DNA of 64,000 nucleotides from Moritella sp. JT01 (GTDB lineage: Bacteria > Pseudomonadota > Gammaproteobacteria > Enterobacterales > Moritellaceae), in contig NZ_LOCN01000032.1 in the NCBI RefSeq assembly GCF_001574435.1, positions 41,711-105,710 of the forward strand. The letters are read 5' to 3'. Numbering within the stretch: position 1 is the stretch's first letter; each line of letters starts with the position of its first letter. Shown piece by piece: positions 16,416-24,760 of this stretch. The position numbers were made by a program, and so were the translations under genes. The notes beneath the pieces were generated by a model, which was given only the letters and a program-made list of their open reading frames with translations, had not been told where the DNA came from and searched no databases.

Positions 16416-17675
16416 ATGAAAACTTTCTATGACGTAGTTATTATCGGCGCAGGACAAGCCGGGCTTTCTGTTAGCTATTACTTAACGCAGCAAAAAATAA
16501 ATCACCTTATAATTGAAAAAGACGATGTATTAGCGTCCTCTTGGAAAAATCGTAAGTGGGATTCTTTTACCCTCGTCACCCCTAACAGCATGAACCAACT
16601 GCCAGATTTCCCTTGTTCTCAATTTAGCGATGATGTTTTTTTGAATAAAAAACAGGTATGTCAGTACATCGAGGATTTTGCCGCATCATTTAACGCCCCC
16701 GTTAAGTTTGGTATTACAGCAACAAAGGTATTTAAAAATGATGAGGGCATCTTTGAAGTTATCACAGGTAACGATACGTTATTGTGTAAAAAAGTAATCA
16801 TCGCAACGAGTACCTTTAACCAACCAAGTATCCCAAGCATTGCCTCAAATATACCCGACGCTGTCCTACAGCTACATTCAAGTAATTACAAAAATCCACA
16901 ATCATTACCAGAAGGCGGTGTATTAGTGGTTGGTACCGCCCAATCTGGCGCTCAGATAACACAAGAGCTAGTCGAATATGGTCATAAGGTATTCTGTACC
17001 ACCAGTAAAGTCCCTAAATCTCAGCGTCGATATCGTGGCAAAGATATTTCATTGTGGGCCCGATTAATCGGATTTTTAGATATGAAAAGTGCCTCATTAA
17101 AAGAGTTGAATGGCCACTTCCCTGCAAGCCCACAGATTACGGGTAAAAATGGCGGTAGTACGATTCATTTATCCGCGTTAATGAATCAGGGCCTTGTCCT
17201 TCTTGGGCGATTAACCAACGTATCAAATGAAGCGTTAATATTCTCTGATACGCTGGCTGAGAATATGAAATTTAACGACGCTGCTTATATCAATTGGAAG
17301 GATAAAATTGATCAATATATTTTAGACACCAAAATAGATGCGCCCGAACCTGACTTTATTGAACCACCGAAAGCGGATTATTCCAACGCCCCCACGTCAC
17401 TGCAATTCCAGAAAGACCAAATTAGCACAATAATCTGGGCGACTGGCTATCGATTTGATTATAGCTGGATCAAGGAAAATGTTTTTGATGAATACGGCTA
17501 TCCCGATACCAAGCGAGGTGTCACCACTTGTGACGGTCTCTGTTTTGTTGGCCTAAACAACATAGATCTAAATAAAACAGGCCTGTTATATGGTGCTGGA
17601 GCACATGCAAAGTATATTGCAGAGCACGTGATAACGGCACTTAAGACTCCATCGTTAGAAGCAGAATTAAACTAA
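16416..17675 (+). CDS. FAD-dependent monooxygenase, YUCCA/CzcO-like (second of the cluster)
   Basis: 419-residue class B flavoprotein monooxygenase. FAD site GAGQAG (11-16), a second Rossmann site GTAQSG (173-178), and the late ATG motif IIWATGYRFDY. It is shorter than the first FMO and closer to the YUCCA/CzcO-type oxidases that oxidise aromatic acids or amines. AAGGA precedes the ATG, ten bases after the lyase stop, so both are surely co-transcribed. Its likely job is a second oxidation step on the product made by the NRPS-like protein or on its precursor. The substrate is unknown. Confidence 0.82.
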   Translation: MKTFYDVVIIGAGQAGLSVSYYLTQQKINHLIIEKDDVLASSWKNRKWDSFTLVTPNSMNQLPDFPCSQFSDDVFLNKKQVCQYIEDFAASFNAPVKFGITATKVFKNDEGIFEVITGNDTLLCKKVIIATSTFNQPSIPSIASNIPDAVLQLHSSNYKNPQSLPEGGVLVVGTAQSGAQITQELVEYGHKVFCTTSKVPKSQRRYRGKDISLWARLIGFLDMKSASLKELNGHFPASPQITGKNGGSTIHLSALMNQGLVLLGRLTNVSNEALIFSDTLAENMKFNDAAYINWKDKIDQYILDTKIDAPEPDFIEPPKADYSNAPTSLQFQKDQISTIIWATGYRFDYSWIKENVFDEYGYPDTKRGVTTCDGLCFVGLNNIDLNKTGLLYGAGAHAKYIAEHVITALKTPSLEAELN

Positions 17676-17687
17676 TCAGGTAACACG

Positions 17688-17721
17688 CTTATTTACTGCT
17701 TAACCACCAGCGGTAAATAAG
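17688..17721 (+). other. Intercistronic hairpin before the NRPS-like gene
   Basis: CTTATTTACTGC (17688-17699) pairs with GCGGTAAATAAG (17710-17721), 12 bp with one G-T pair and a 10-base loop. There is no T tract; the AGGAG and ATG of the next gene follow within 20 bases. It may stabilise or process the mRNA, or modulate initiation of the NRPS-like gene. Confidence 0.5.
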
Positions 17722-17740
17722 TACGCATCAGGAGCTATAT

Positions 17741-20434
17741 ATGTCTATTCAAGAATGCTTAATTACAGATGAAAGCAAAAATGATTCTTTTAGCTATTTA
17801 CACAATGTTGAGGTTCCCTATCCAAAAAATAAAACTATCTATCAAGTATTTCAAGGACAGGTAGAAAAAACGCCCTATAATGTCGCTGCTACATTTGCAG
17901 GGCAGATGATCACATATATAGAGCTGGACATACGTTCAAACCAATTAGCTCGCTATATACGTCAAGAATATCTCATCACCGAAGGCAAAAATATAGCGCC
18001 TGATACGCTCATCGCTATTTTCTTAGATAAAAGTATCGACATGCTTATCGCGATATTAGGCATTATGAAAGCGGGTGCTGTTTATGTCCCTATCAATATC
18101 AATGATCCAGATAAGCGCATTAACTATTTATTAGCCGATACCCAATGCGAACTCATTATCACGCATACGAAACTGACTGATAACCTGACTCATGCGCTGA
18201 AAAGTGATAAAGGAAAGCAAACACAAAAATTACCACGCCTCATCACTTTAGACCGTAACGCTTACCAAAGTGAAAGTGTTCAGTGCTTACCTATCTATAA
18301 TAAATCGACTGATTTAGCTTACATTATCTATACCTCTGGCACGACAGGTAAACCAAAAGGTGTCATGATTGAACATCATAGCGTCATTAATTTAGCTTGT
18401 TCTCGAAAACATGATTTTAATATCGATGAAAACAGTGTTGTTCTACAATTCTCACCAATCACCTTTGATGCTTCGGTCTGTGAAATATTTAGTGCATTAC
18501 TGCATGGTGCAAAACTCGTCATAGTCACAGATGAAGTAAAACGAGACCCCGTTTTACTTACGAATAGCTTACACTCAGAACGCGTTTCAGTTGCAACAAT
18601 ATTGCCTTCATTATTGGCTCAAATATCGTTAACGGATTGCCCTGAGTTACCTTATTTAAAAACACTGATTGTAGCGGGAGAACCCTGCAGCAAGGATGTC
18701 ATGCTAATGTGGAGCAAAGGGCGACAGCTAATCAATGCATACGGCCCGAGTGAATCAACAGTCTGTGCAACAGTACATCATTTTAAATCAGGTGACTTAC
18801 CGTCAACCATTGGTGGGGCAATACAAAATACAGCGGTTTATATCCTTGACGAAAACTTATCGCCAGTAGACAAAGGCGTTACCGGTGAGTTATATATTTC
18901 AGGTGTTGGTCTCGCGCGTGGTTATTTAAATAAAGCTCAACTAACCAGAGAGCGCTTTATCCCCAACCCATTTCATCTATCACAAACCCATAACGCCCAC
19001 ACTAAACTTTATAAAACTGGCGATCTTGTCCGCTACTTAGAAAATGGGGATATAGAGTATATTGGCCGTAACGATTTTCAAGTTAAGATCCGTGGGCACC
19101 GCATCGAACTCGGTGAACTAGAAAATACGCTGCTAAGCTATCCTGGTATCAAACAAGTCTGCGTACTCGCAAAAAGCAGAATTGCGAATCAATCTGGCTC
19201 GGTCACAGATAACAGCGCGTCAAAATATCTCGTTGTTTATTATGTCGCTAATCAAGAGATTGATATTGATAAATGTATTAATTTCCTCTCTCAGTGTTTA
19301 CCCGAGTACATGGTACCCAGCTACTTTATATGGCAAGAAGCCTTTCCACTCACCAATAATGGTAAAGTAAATCGCAACCTCTTACCCGAACCAGAATCAC
19401 GACAAGAAAAACAGCATTGCATAACGCCTTATACAGACCTTGAATCCTCACTACTTAATATCTGGCAGTCTGTGTTAGGGTTCGAACAAATTAGTATTAA
19501 AGATGACTTTTTCAAGATCGGTGGTAACTCACTACTGGCCATTACACTCGCCGTCAAAATCAATACAGCTCTGAATTTAAAAATAAACGTATCCCTGTTA
19601 CGGATATATAGAACCATTGCAGATCAAGCATCATTTTTACACGAAACCAATAGTAATAATCTTGAGTTCAAACCAATCTCGACCTTTCAGTCTAATGGTT
19701 TGAAACCACCACTCTTTTTTATCCATCCGAGTATGACAGGTTCCGAATTATATAAAGATATGGTTAGCGAATTTGATCAAGACCAACCTTTTTATGGTGT
19801 TGAATCATACAACTTTAACCATTTAGAAACGCCTGAAACTGATTTACGTTCGTTGGCTAAACGGTATGTCGATTATATAAGAGTCGTCCAGCCTCATGGT
19901 CCTTATTTTCTCGGCGGATATTCATTAGGCGGAAATATTTCTTATGAAATCGCCCACCAGCTAATTAATATGGGAGAAACCGTCGAAGGTATTTATTTAG
20001 TCGATTCAGTATTACCCGCACCCTCGGCGAAAAAAGACGGTGTCACCTATAAAGATGCAAAAAACTTCCTTGAATATTTTGAATTTAAAGATACTGAAAG
20101 TAAACGTTTATTAGCACTAGCAAAAATAGAAATGGAATTATTATTTAGCTATTACCCAACGACAAAATTACCCGTGAAGTTAGTGTTAATTAAAGCCACA
20201 AACTTACTTTCACCCTTAGATGATTTAGAGGAAGATCACATCGCAAATCATTTTTTCCAAGTAGATAAAGCGTATAGCGGCTGGGATAAATTTGCCAACG
20301 AGGTTCATCAATACAAGATTGATGCCGACCACGAAACCATTGTCGATCCTCAACACCTCGCTCGAGTTGCAAACATCATTCAAAGAGAAATCAATCTACC
20401 AGAAAGCATTGAGATGTTCTGTCTTTGGTCATAG
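17741..20434 (+). CDS. Single-module NRPS-like synthetase, adenylation-thiolation-thioesterase
   Basis: 897 residues. The adenylation domain (about 30-530) has YTSGTTGKPKG near 197, FDASVCEIF near 241, NAYGPSEST and NGKVNR. The carrier domain has GGNSLL with the phosphopantetheine Ser near 597. The thioesterase (about 640-890) has GYSLGG with Ser near 728 and His in DADHET. No condensation, reductase or epimerase domain is present. My reading of the specificity code is DACTIAAVCK, close to Phe/Tyr codes; Asp at the first position implies an amino acid, not a keto acid. So it probably loads an aromatic amino acid and releases it by hydrolysis, dimerisation or cyclisation. AGGAG seven bases before ATG. 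The phosphopantetheinyl transferase must be encoded elsewhere. Confidence 0.88.
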   Translation: MSIQECLITDESKNDSFSYLHNVEVPYPKNKTIYQVFQGQVEKTPYNVAATFAGQMITYIELDIRSNQLARYIRQEYLITEGKNIAPDTLIAIFLDKSIDMLIAILGIMKAGAVYVPININDPDKRINYLLADTQCELIITHTKLTDNLTHALKSDKGKQTQKLPRLITLDRNAYQSESVQCLPIYNKSTDLAYIIYTSGTTGKPKGVMIEHHSVINLACSRKHDFNIDENSVVLQFSPITFDASVCEIFSALLHGAKLVIVTDEVKRDPVLLTNSLHSERVSVATILPSLLAQISLTDCPELPYLKTLIVAGEPCSKDVMLMWSKGRQLINAYGPSESTVCATVHHFKSGDLPSTIGGAIQNTAVYILDENLSPVDKGVTGELYISGVGLARGYLNKAQLTRERFIPNPFHLSQTHNAHTKLYKTGDLVRYLENGDIEYIGRNDFQVKIRGHRIELGELENTLLSYPGIKQVCVLAKSRIANQSGSVTDNSASKYLVVYYVANQEIDIDKCINFLSQCLPEYMVPSYFIWQEAFPLTNNGKVNRNLLPEPESRQEKQHCITPYTDLESSLLNIWQSVLGFEQISIKDDFFKIGGNSLLAITLAVKINTALNLKINVSLLRIYRTIADQASFLHETNSNNLEFKPISTFQSNGLKPPLFFIHPSMTGSELYKDMVSEFDQDQPFYGVESYNFNHLETPETDLRSLAKRYVDYIRVVQPHGPYFLGGYSLGGNISYEIAHQLINMGETVEGIYLVDSVLPAPSAKKDGVTYKDAKNFLEYFEFKDTESKRLLALAKIEMELLFSYYPTTKLPVKLVLIKATNLLSPLDDLEEDHIANHFFQVDKAYSGWDKFANEVHQYKIDADHETIVDPQHLARVANIIQREINLPESIEMFCLWS

Positions 20435-20478
20435 TCTAAGTTAAAAAAAGGGTCCACAGTACAGTGAGCATCATCACC

Positions 20479-20501
20479 AAGGCGGGTATCAAACCCGCCT
20501 T
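20479..20501. terminator. Terminator at the end of the biosynthetic cluster
   Basis: AAGGCGGGT (20479-20487) / ACCCGCCTT (20493-20501) with a 5-base loop and TT after it, 45 bases past the NRPS-like gene. It lies between convergent genes and can serve both. Its stem core resembles the add terminator. Confidence 0.8.
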
Positions 20502-20537
20502 TTAAATATCGACTATTCAACCACGCATATTTAAACG

Positions 20538-21482
20538 TCAGCACTCAATAGCATGCCCAGCATCAAGAGCAGCATTCAGTAAATATTTCCCAACAAACAG
20601 ATCCTGAACCGCAACACCCGAACTATCAAAAATAGTAATATCCGTATTATTGACACGCCCTTGTGCACATCCAGATAATACCTCTCCAATCATGGTTAAT
20701 TTGTTTATAACCATCTCTTTATCACCATGTTGAAATTCACCGATCACGACAGATTGCGAAGTGAAATCGCAATATAAATCAGCTTTATAAAACAAAGATA
20801 CGGGTAACTCTTGCTTGCCTTTGGTATCGACCCCCATTGCTGATATATGTGTACCTGCTTGTACCCATGCCGCAGAAAACAGCGCTGCACGCGCAGTCGT
20901 TGCGGTAATGATAATATCCGCAGCACGGCATGCTTCTTCAGCCCCTCTCACTTGTGCATTAATGCCAACATCTGCTAATTTTTCAACCATAGCTTGTGCC
21001 TTACTATCGCTACGACCAACAACCAGCACAATACGAATATCACGAACACGGCAAACCGCAACACATTCATAAAATGCCTGATGGCCAGTACCAAAAATAG
21101 CTAAACAGTTCGCGTCTTCACGCGCTAATACCGATACAGCAACGGCATCTGCTGCCGCCGTGCGGTAAGCATTAACGGTACTGCCTTCAATCACGGCATC
21201 CAAACGCCCAGTGTCTTGATCTAATAAAAAGATAGTCGATGCATGACAAGGAATATTCTTGGCGATATTACCCGGCCAATAACTCCCCGCTTTCCAACCC
21301 ACTAGTTCTGCGGTGTTAGCCGACTTAAGTGAAAAAACACTATTTTCAGCATACCCCTCTGCGATCACCACAGGGAATAACTTCGCTTGCTCACTCGCCG
21401 CAATGAACGCAGCGGATACCGCATTAAACGCTAGGTCATGACTAATTAATTGACTCGACAATACTTCACTCATGTATTTCAT
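20538..21482 (-). CDS. Ornithine cyclodeaminase/mu-crystallin family dehydrogenase
   Basis: 314 residues with the NAD(P)-binding IFGTGHQAFYEC (about 128-139) and the family-typical GWKAGSYWPGN and STVNAYRTAAADA. Members include ornithine cyclodeaminase, alanine dehydrogenase, pyrroline-2-carboxylate reductase and iminosuccinate reductase BhcD; the last two act on imines. It follows the aldolase-like gene by 33 bp and is clearly in the same operon. A neighbour that handles D- or 3-hydroxy amino acids makes an imine-reductase role plausible, but the substrate is not known. The operon faces the biosynthetic cluster and ends at the shared terminator region. Confidence 0.8.
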   Translation of the reverse strand: MKYMSEVLSSQLISHDLAFNAVSAAFIAASEQAKLFPVVIAEGYAENSVFSLKSANTAELVGWKAGSYWPGNIAKNIPCHASTIFLLDQDTGRLDAVIEGSTVNAYRTAAADAVAVSVLAREDANCLAIFGTGHQAFYECVAVCRVRDIRIVLVVGRSDSKAQAMVEKLADVGINAQVRGAEEACRAADIIITATTARAALFSAAWVQAGTHISAMGVDTKGKQELPVSLFYKADLYCDFTSQSVVIGEFQHGDKEMVINKLTMIGEVLSGCAQGRVNNTDITIFDSSGVAVQDLFVGKYLLNAALDAGHAIEC

Positions 21483-21515
21483 ATTCTTTTATCTTCCCTT
21501 ATATGATTAGTATTA

Positions 21516-22712
21516 CTACCAACCCTGAATTCGAGCCCAGTAATCAAGTTCAACCTGCTCTGGGTCTACTACGTAATAACCCGCATGCATGGCTGCGGTG
21601 GCGCAAGCATGATTGGGTAAAATGCGTAACTGTGTGCCTACCGCTATATCGGATAGCTTTTTGCTATCATTCGCGCCATCAATATCGCCACCAGCCGCAG
21701 CAATAATGCCATGTTCTTGATTAGCACCGATGACTTGCAAACCGGGAATAATACTGCCATCGCTATCGCAAACTAATCCATAACCACAATCCTGTCGTTG
21801 CGACTGCGTACCCCGGTCTTGTGACAATGACATCCAACCTGCATCAATAAATAACCAGTCTTTCTCTTCGTTATGACCTATCACAGTGGTGACAACCGAT
21901 AACGCGATATCACTTGGCTTACAAACGCCAATACCAGCCATTACTAAATCAAAAAAGGTATACACGCCCGCTCTTACTTCTGTCACACCATCCAAGTTCT
22001 CCGCAAAATGTGCTGTCGGTGTCGAACCAACGCTCACCACAGGACAAGGTAATCCACTTTCAATTAACTGAGTAGCTGCAATCACCGCAGCACTACGTTC
22101 ACCTTCAGCAGCAGCGACTAACGCCTTTTTACTGATACAATCATAAGATTCTCCCGCATGTGTCAGTACACCTCGTAGCTCAGCGCCACCTTGATGAAGG
22201 ATCCTTGCGATCTCGACTAAACGCATATCATCAGGTTTGATACCACCTCGATGACCATCGCAATCAATTTCCAATAGCGTTGGGATCTTGATATTTTGCA
22301 TCTGACAAAATGTAGCTACTGCTTTTGCTTGCGCAACACTATCAAGCAAAATGCTGATATTAATGCCTTTATTAAGCAATGCTTGAATACGCGGTAATTT
22401 TTGCGGAGCGATACCTACGGCATAGAGCAGATTGGTATAACCCGCGTCTGCAAATGCTTCCGCTTCTTTAACGGTCGATAGTGTGGCTGGTGAATCAAAA
22501 CCTTCTAGTACATGCTTCGCACCCGCAATGGATTTAACGGTTTTTAAATGTGGTCTTAATATCACATGATGCGGGGCTAACTTCGCTCTTAAGAAGGCCA
22601 CATTGATATCAAACTTGGCTTTATCGACCAACAAAAAAGGCGTGTCTATCTTTGCTAAACTTGTTGTGATTGACGTAGACTTTCCAATTGACATCGTTTT
22701 TATAATTGACAC
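21516..22712 (-). CDS. D-threonine aldolase/D-serine dehydratase (DSD1)-like PLP enzyme
   Basis: 398 residues, fold-type III PLP enzyme. The N-terminal TPFLLVDKAKFDIN and RPHLKTVKS (Lys in HLKT being the PLP lysine) and a C-terminal metal site PNHACATAAMH (His and Cys ligands) are diagnostic of the D-threonine aldolase/DSD1/BhcC family. Such enzymes split or dehydrate D-3-hydroxy amino acids. The start is a GTG at 22710-22712 with GGAG eight bases upstream; an in-frame ATG 18 bases later has no good ribosome site. Forms an operon with the following dehydrogenase and diverges from a LysR gene that probably controls it. Confidence 0.83.
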   Translation of the reverse strand: MSIIKTMSIGKSTSITTSLAKIDTPFLLVDKAKFDINVAFLRAKLAPHHVILRPHLKTVKSIAGAKHVLEGFDSPATLSTVKEAEAFADAGYTNLLYAVGIAPQKLPRIQALLNKGINISILLDSVAQAKAVATFCQMQNIKIPTLLEIDCDGHRGGIKPDDMRLVEIARILHQGGAELRGVLTHAGESYDCISKKALVAAAEGERSAAVIAATQLIESGLPCPVVSVGSTPTAHFAENLDGVTEVRAGVYTFFDLVMAGIGVCKPSDIALSVVTTVIGHNEEKDWLFIDAGWMSLSQDRGTQSQRQDCGYGLVCDSDGSIIPGLQVIGANQEHGIIAAAGGDIDGANDSKKLSDIAVGTQLRILPNHACATAAMHAGYYVVDPEQVELDYWARIQGW

Positions 22713-22831
22713 AGTAGTCGCTCCTTATACTCACTTTATTCAGTTACCTGCTTGGTAATACACATATTGTGATATATCTAGAATTAGAATAATATTAACG
22801 ATTACTAACTATCATATTAGGTTTGAACTTA

Positions 22832-23746
22832 ATGCTTACCAGCGAAGACTTGCGTTTTTTCTATGCTATCTCAACTCAGCCCTCCTTAACCGCGGCTGCG
22901 CGTAAGCTTAATGTGACGCCGCCGACAGTGACTCAACGCCTACAAGCTATTGAAGCCAAAGTGAGTGTAAAACTGGTACAACGCCAAGCCCGTGGCATAA
23001 GCCTGACCGAAGAAGGTTATTTACTGCAAAATAAAGCCCGATTCATCCTTGCAGAAATGGACCAGCTGCAAACATTAATGGCCAGTAAAAAAAACAGGAT
23101 CAATGGCACTCTAAAAGTATTAGCACCCTTAGGATTTGGTAATGATTACATAGCCCCCTTGGTTGGCGAGTTTCAACAACAACATACAAACCTAAACGTC
23201 GAATTAGAGCTCTCGGACAAGCCAAGTTGGGCAGAAAGCCATAAATGGGACATTATCATCTATATTGGTGAACTGAGGGACTCAACATTAAAGCTCGCGA
23301 CACTTGCACCTAACCAACGCTTTCTGTGTGCCTCTCCAGATTATTTAAAGCGCCATGGTTCACCAGAGTCACCGCGAGAGTTAAAAAACCATACCTGTAT
23401 TGCGTTACGGGAAAACAGTGAGGATGTGACCTTATGGCGTTTCACCCATACTAACAGCCAAGAGCAAGAGTCGATTCGCATTACCCCCACTTTTACCAGT
23501 AACGAAGGCAGCGTTGTGAAAAACTGGACGATAGCAGGTCATGGGATCATCATGCGCTCAGAATGGGACGTTCAACCTGAATTAAATAGTGGAGAATTAG
23601 TGCGGTTATTACCAGACTACAGCTTGCCGAGTGCCGATATTGTGGCATTATTAGGTACTGACTCACGCGCTCGTTCAGCCAGAACATCACATTTTTTACA
23701 ATTATTAAAAGTACGTTTTGCACAGCAACCTTGGTTAACAAAATAG
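22832..23746 (+). CDS. LysR-family transcriptional regulator
   Basis: About 304 residues. The winged helix-turn-helix is at the N-terminus (FYAISTQPSLTAAARKLNVT, then PPTVTQRLQAIE), followed by the periplasmic-binding-protein-like sensor domain. A TTG at 22823 would add three residues; the ATG at 22832 has AGG at a better distance. It diverges from the DSD1-like/ornithine-cyclodeaminase-like operon with about 120 bp between the starts, the classical LysR layout, so it likely regulates that operon in response to its amino acid substrate. This is inference from position. Confidence 0.85.
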   Translation: MLTSEDLRFFYAISTQPSLTAAARKLNVTPPTVTQRLQAIEAKVSVKLVQRQARGISLTEEGYLLQNKARFILAEMDQLQTLMASKKNRINGTLKVLAPLGFGNDYIAPLVGEFQQQHTNLNVELELSDKPSWAESHKWDIIIYIGELRDSTLKLATLAPNQRFLCASPDYLKRHGSPESPRELKNHTCIALRENSEDVTLWRFTHTNSQEQESIRITPTFTSNEGSVVKNWTIAGHGIIMRSEWDVQPELNSGELVRLLPDYSLPSADIVALLGTDSRARSARTSHFLQLLKVRFAQQPWLTK

Positions 23747-23785
23747 TCATTTTAGACCACGATAACAACACAAAAGAAGCGCATC

Positions 23786-24760
23786 ATGGAAATCGTATTT
23801 TTAGGCACATCGGCAGGTACGCCGACCAAAACCCGTAATGTATCGGGCCTGGCTATTCACCGGGTTAATTCAAAAAAGTGGTGCTTAGTTGACTGCGGTG
23901 AAGGTACGCAACATCAGCTCTTACATACCAAGCTGTCTTTAACGCAATTACAGGCGATCTTTATTACCCACATCCATGGCGATCATTGTTATGGTCTACC
24001 CGGGTTATTAGCCAGTGCGGCAATGCAAGGCAGGACTGAGTCTCTTTGGATTGTAGGACCATCAGAAATTCAAACCTTCATCAAGTTAATGCAAACGGCT
24101 ATGCATCTCAATTTAAACTATGAATTAAAGTATAAGTGTATTGATGAGCCAAATAATACACTCGATGACTTAGCTATTGAATTTGACGTTGAGACGACTG
24201 AGCTCTCTCATCGCCTGCCTTCTTTTGCTTATAGTTTTAGTGAAAATAGACTAAGTAATAAGCTTGATGTCGATAAGTTAGCGCAAGACAAGGTCCCTAG
24301 CGGCAAGCTTTGGGGCGAGTTGCAACAAAGGTTAGATGTGCAACTCGATGATGGTCGCATTATATGTGCACAAGACTATTTATTACCGATTCAAGCGCCT
24401 CGAAAAATTATCATCTCAGGTGATAATGATGACCCATCACTGCTCACTCAAGTAGCCAAGACCGCAAACGTATTAGTGCATGAAGCAACGTATACGCAAG
24501 ATATCGCTATCAAATTAGGCAAAGGGCCGCAACACAGTTATGCAAAACTCGTCGCTCAGTTTGCCAGTGATATAGGACTTGATAATTTGGTGTTAACTCA
24601 CTTTAGCCCACGCTATCAAAACACGATAAACAGTAGCCCCTCGATTGCCGATATCGAAAACGAAGCACGTACTGTTTATAGTAGAAATCTGTTTTTAGCC
24701 AAAGACCTTGAGCGCTATAACTTAAGCAAGCAAGGCGTTCTAACTAAAATAGCTAACTAA
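23786..24760 (+). CDS. Ribonuclease Z / RNase BN-like metallo-hydrolase
   Basis: 324 residues of the metallo-beta-lactamase fold, ElaC/RNase Z type. It opens with MEIVFLGTSAGTPTKTRN, the RNase Z N-terminus. The zinc motif is THIHGDHCYGLPGLL, followed by His in TTELSHRLPSFAY, Asp in ISGDND and the late TEATY-like VHEATY and LTHFSPRY. These enzymes trim tRNA 3' ends in the cytoplasm. It starts 39 bp after the LysR gene. Its last 8 bases overlap the stop end of the convergent MATE gene. Confidence 0.87.
   Translation: MEIVFLGTSAGTPTKTRNVSGLAIHRVNSKKWCLVDCGEGTQHQLLHTKLSLTQLQAIFITHIHGDHCYGLPGLLASAAMQGRTESLWIVGPSEIQTFIKLMQTAMHLNLNYELKYKCIDEPNNTLDDLAIEFDVETTELSHRLPSFAYSFSENRLSNKLDVDKLAQDKVPSGKLWGELQQRLDVQLDDGRIICAQDYLLPIQAPRKIIISGDNDDPSLLTQVAKTANVLVHEATYTQDIAIKLGKGPQHSYAKLVAQFASDIGLDNLVLTHFSPRYQNTINSSPSIADIENEARTVYSRNLFLAKDLERYNLSKQGVLTKIAN

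Noticed and set aside
12272..17675. Indigo pathway (tryptophanase plus FMO)
   Set aside because: The pair alone would allow indole to indoxyl, but the NRPS-like gene, the 2OG oxygenase and the changed lyase residue do not fit a simple indigo route.
17741..20434. Furanone/quinone synthetase of the RalA/TdiA type
   Set aside because: Same domain order, but the first pocket residue is Asp and no aromatic aminotransferase is in the cluster.
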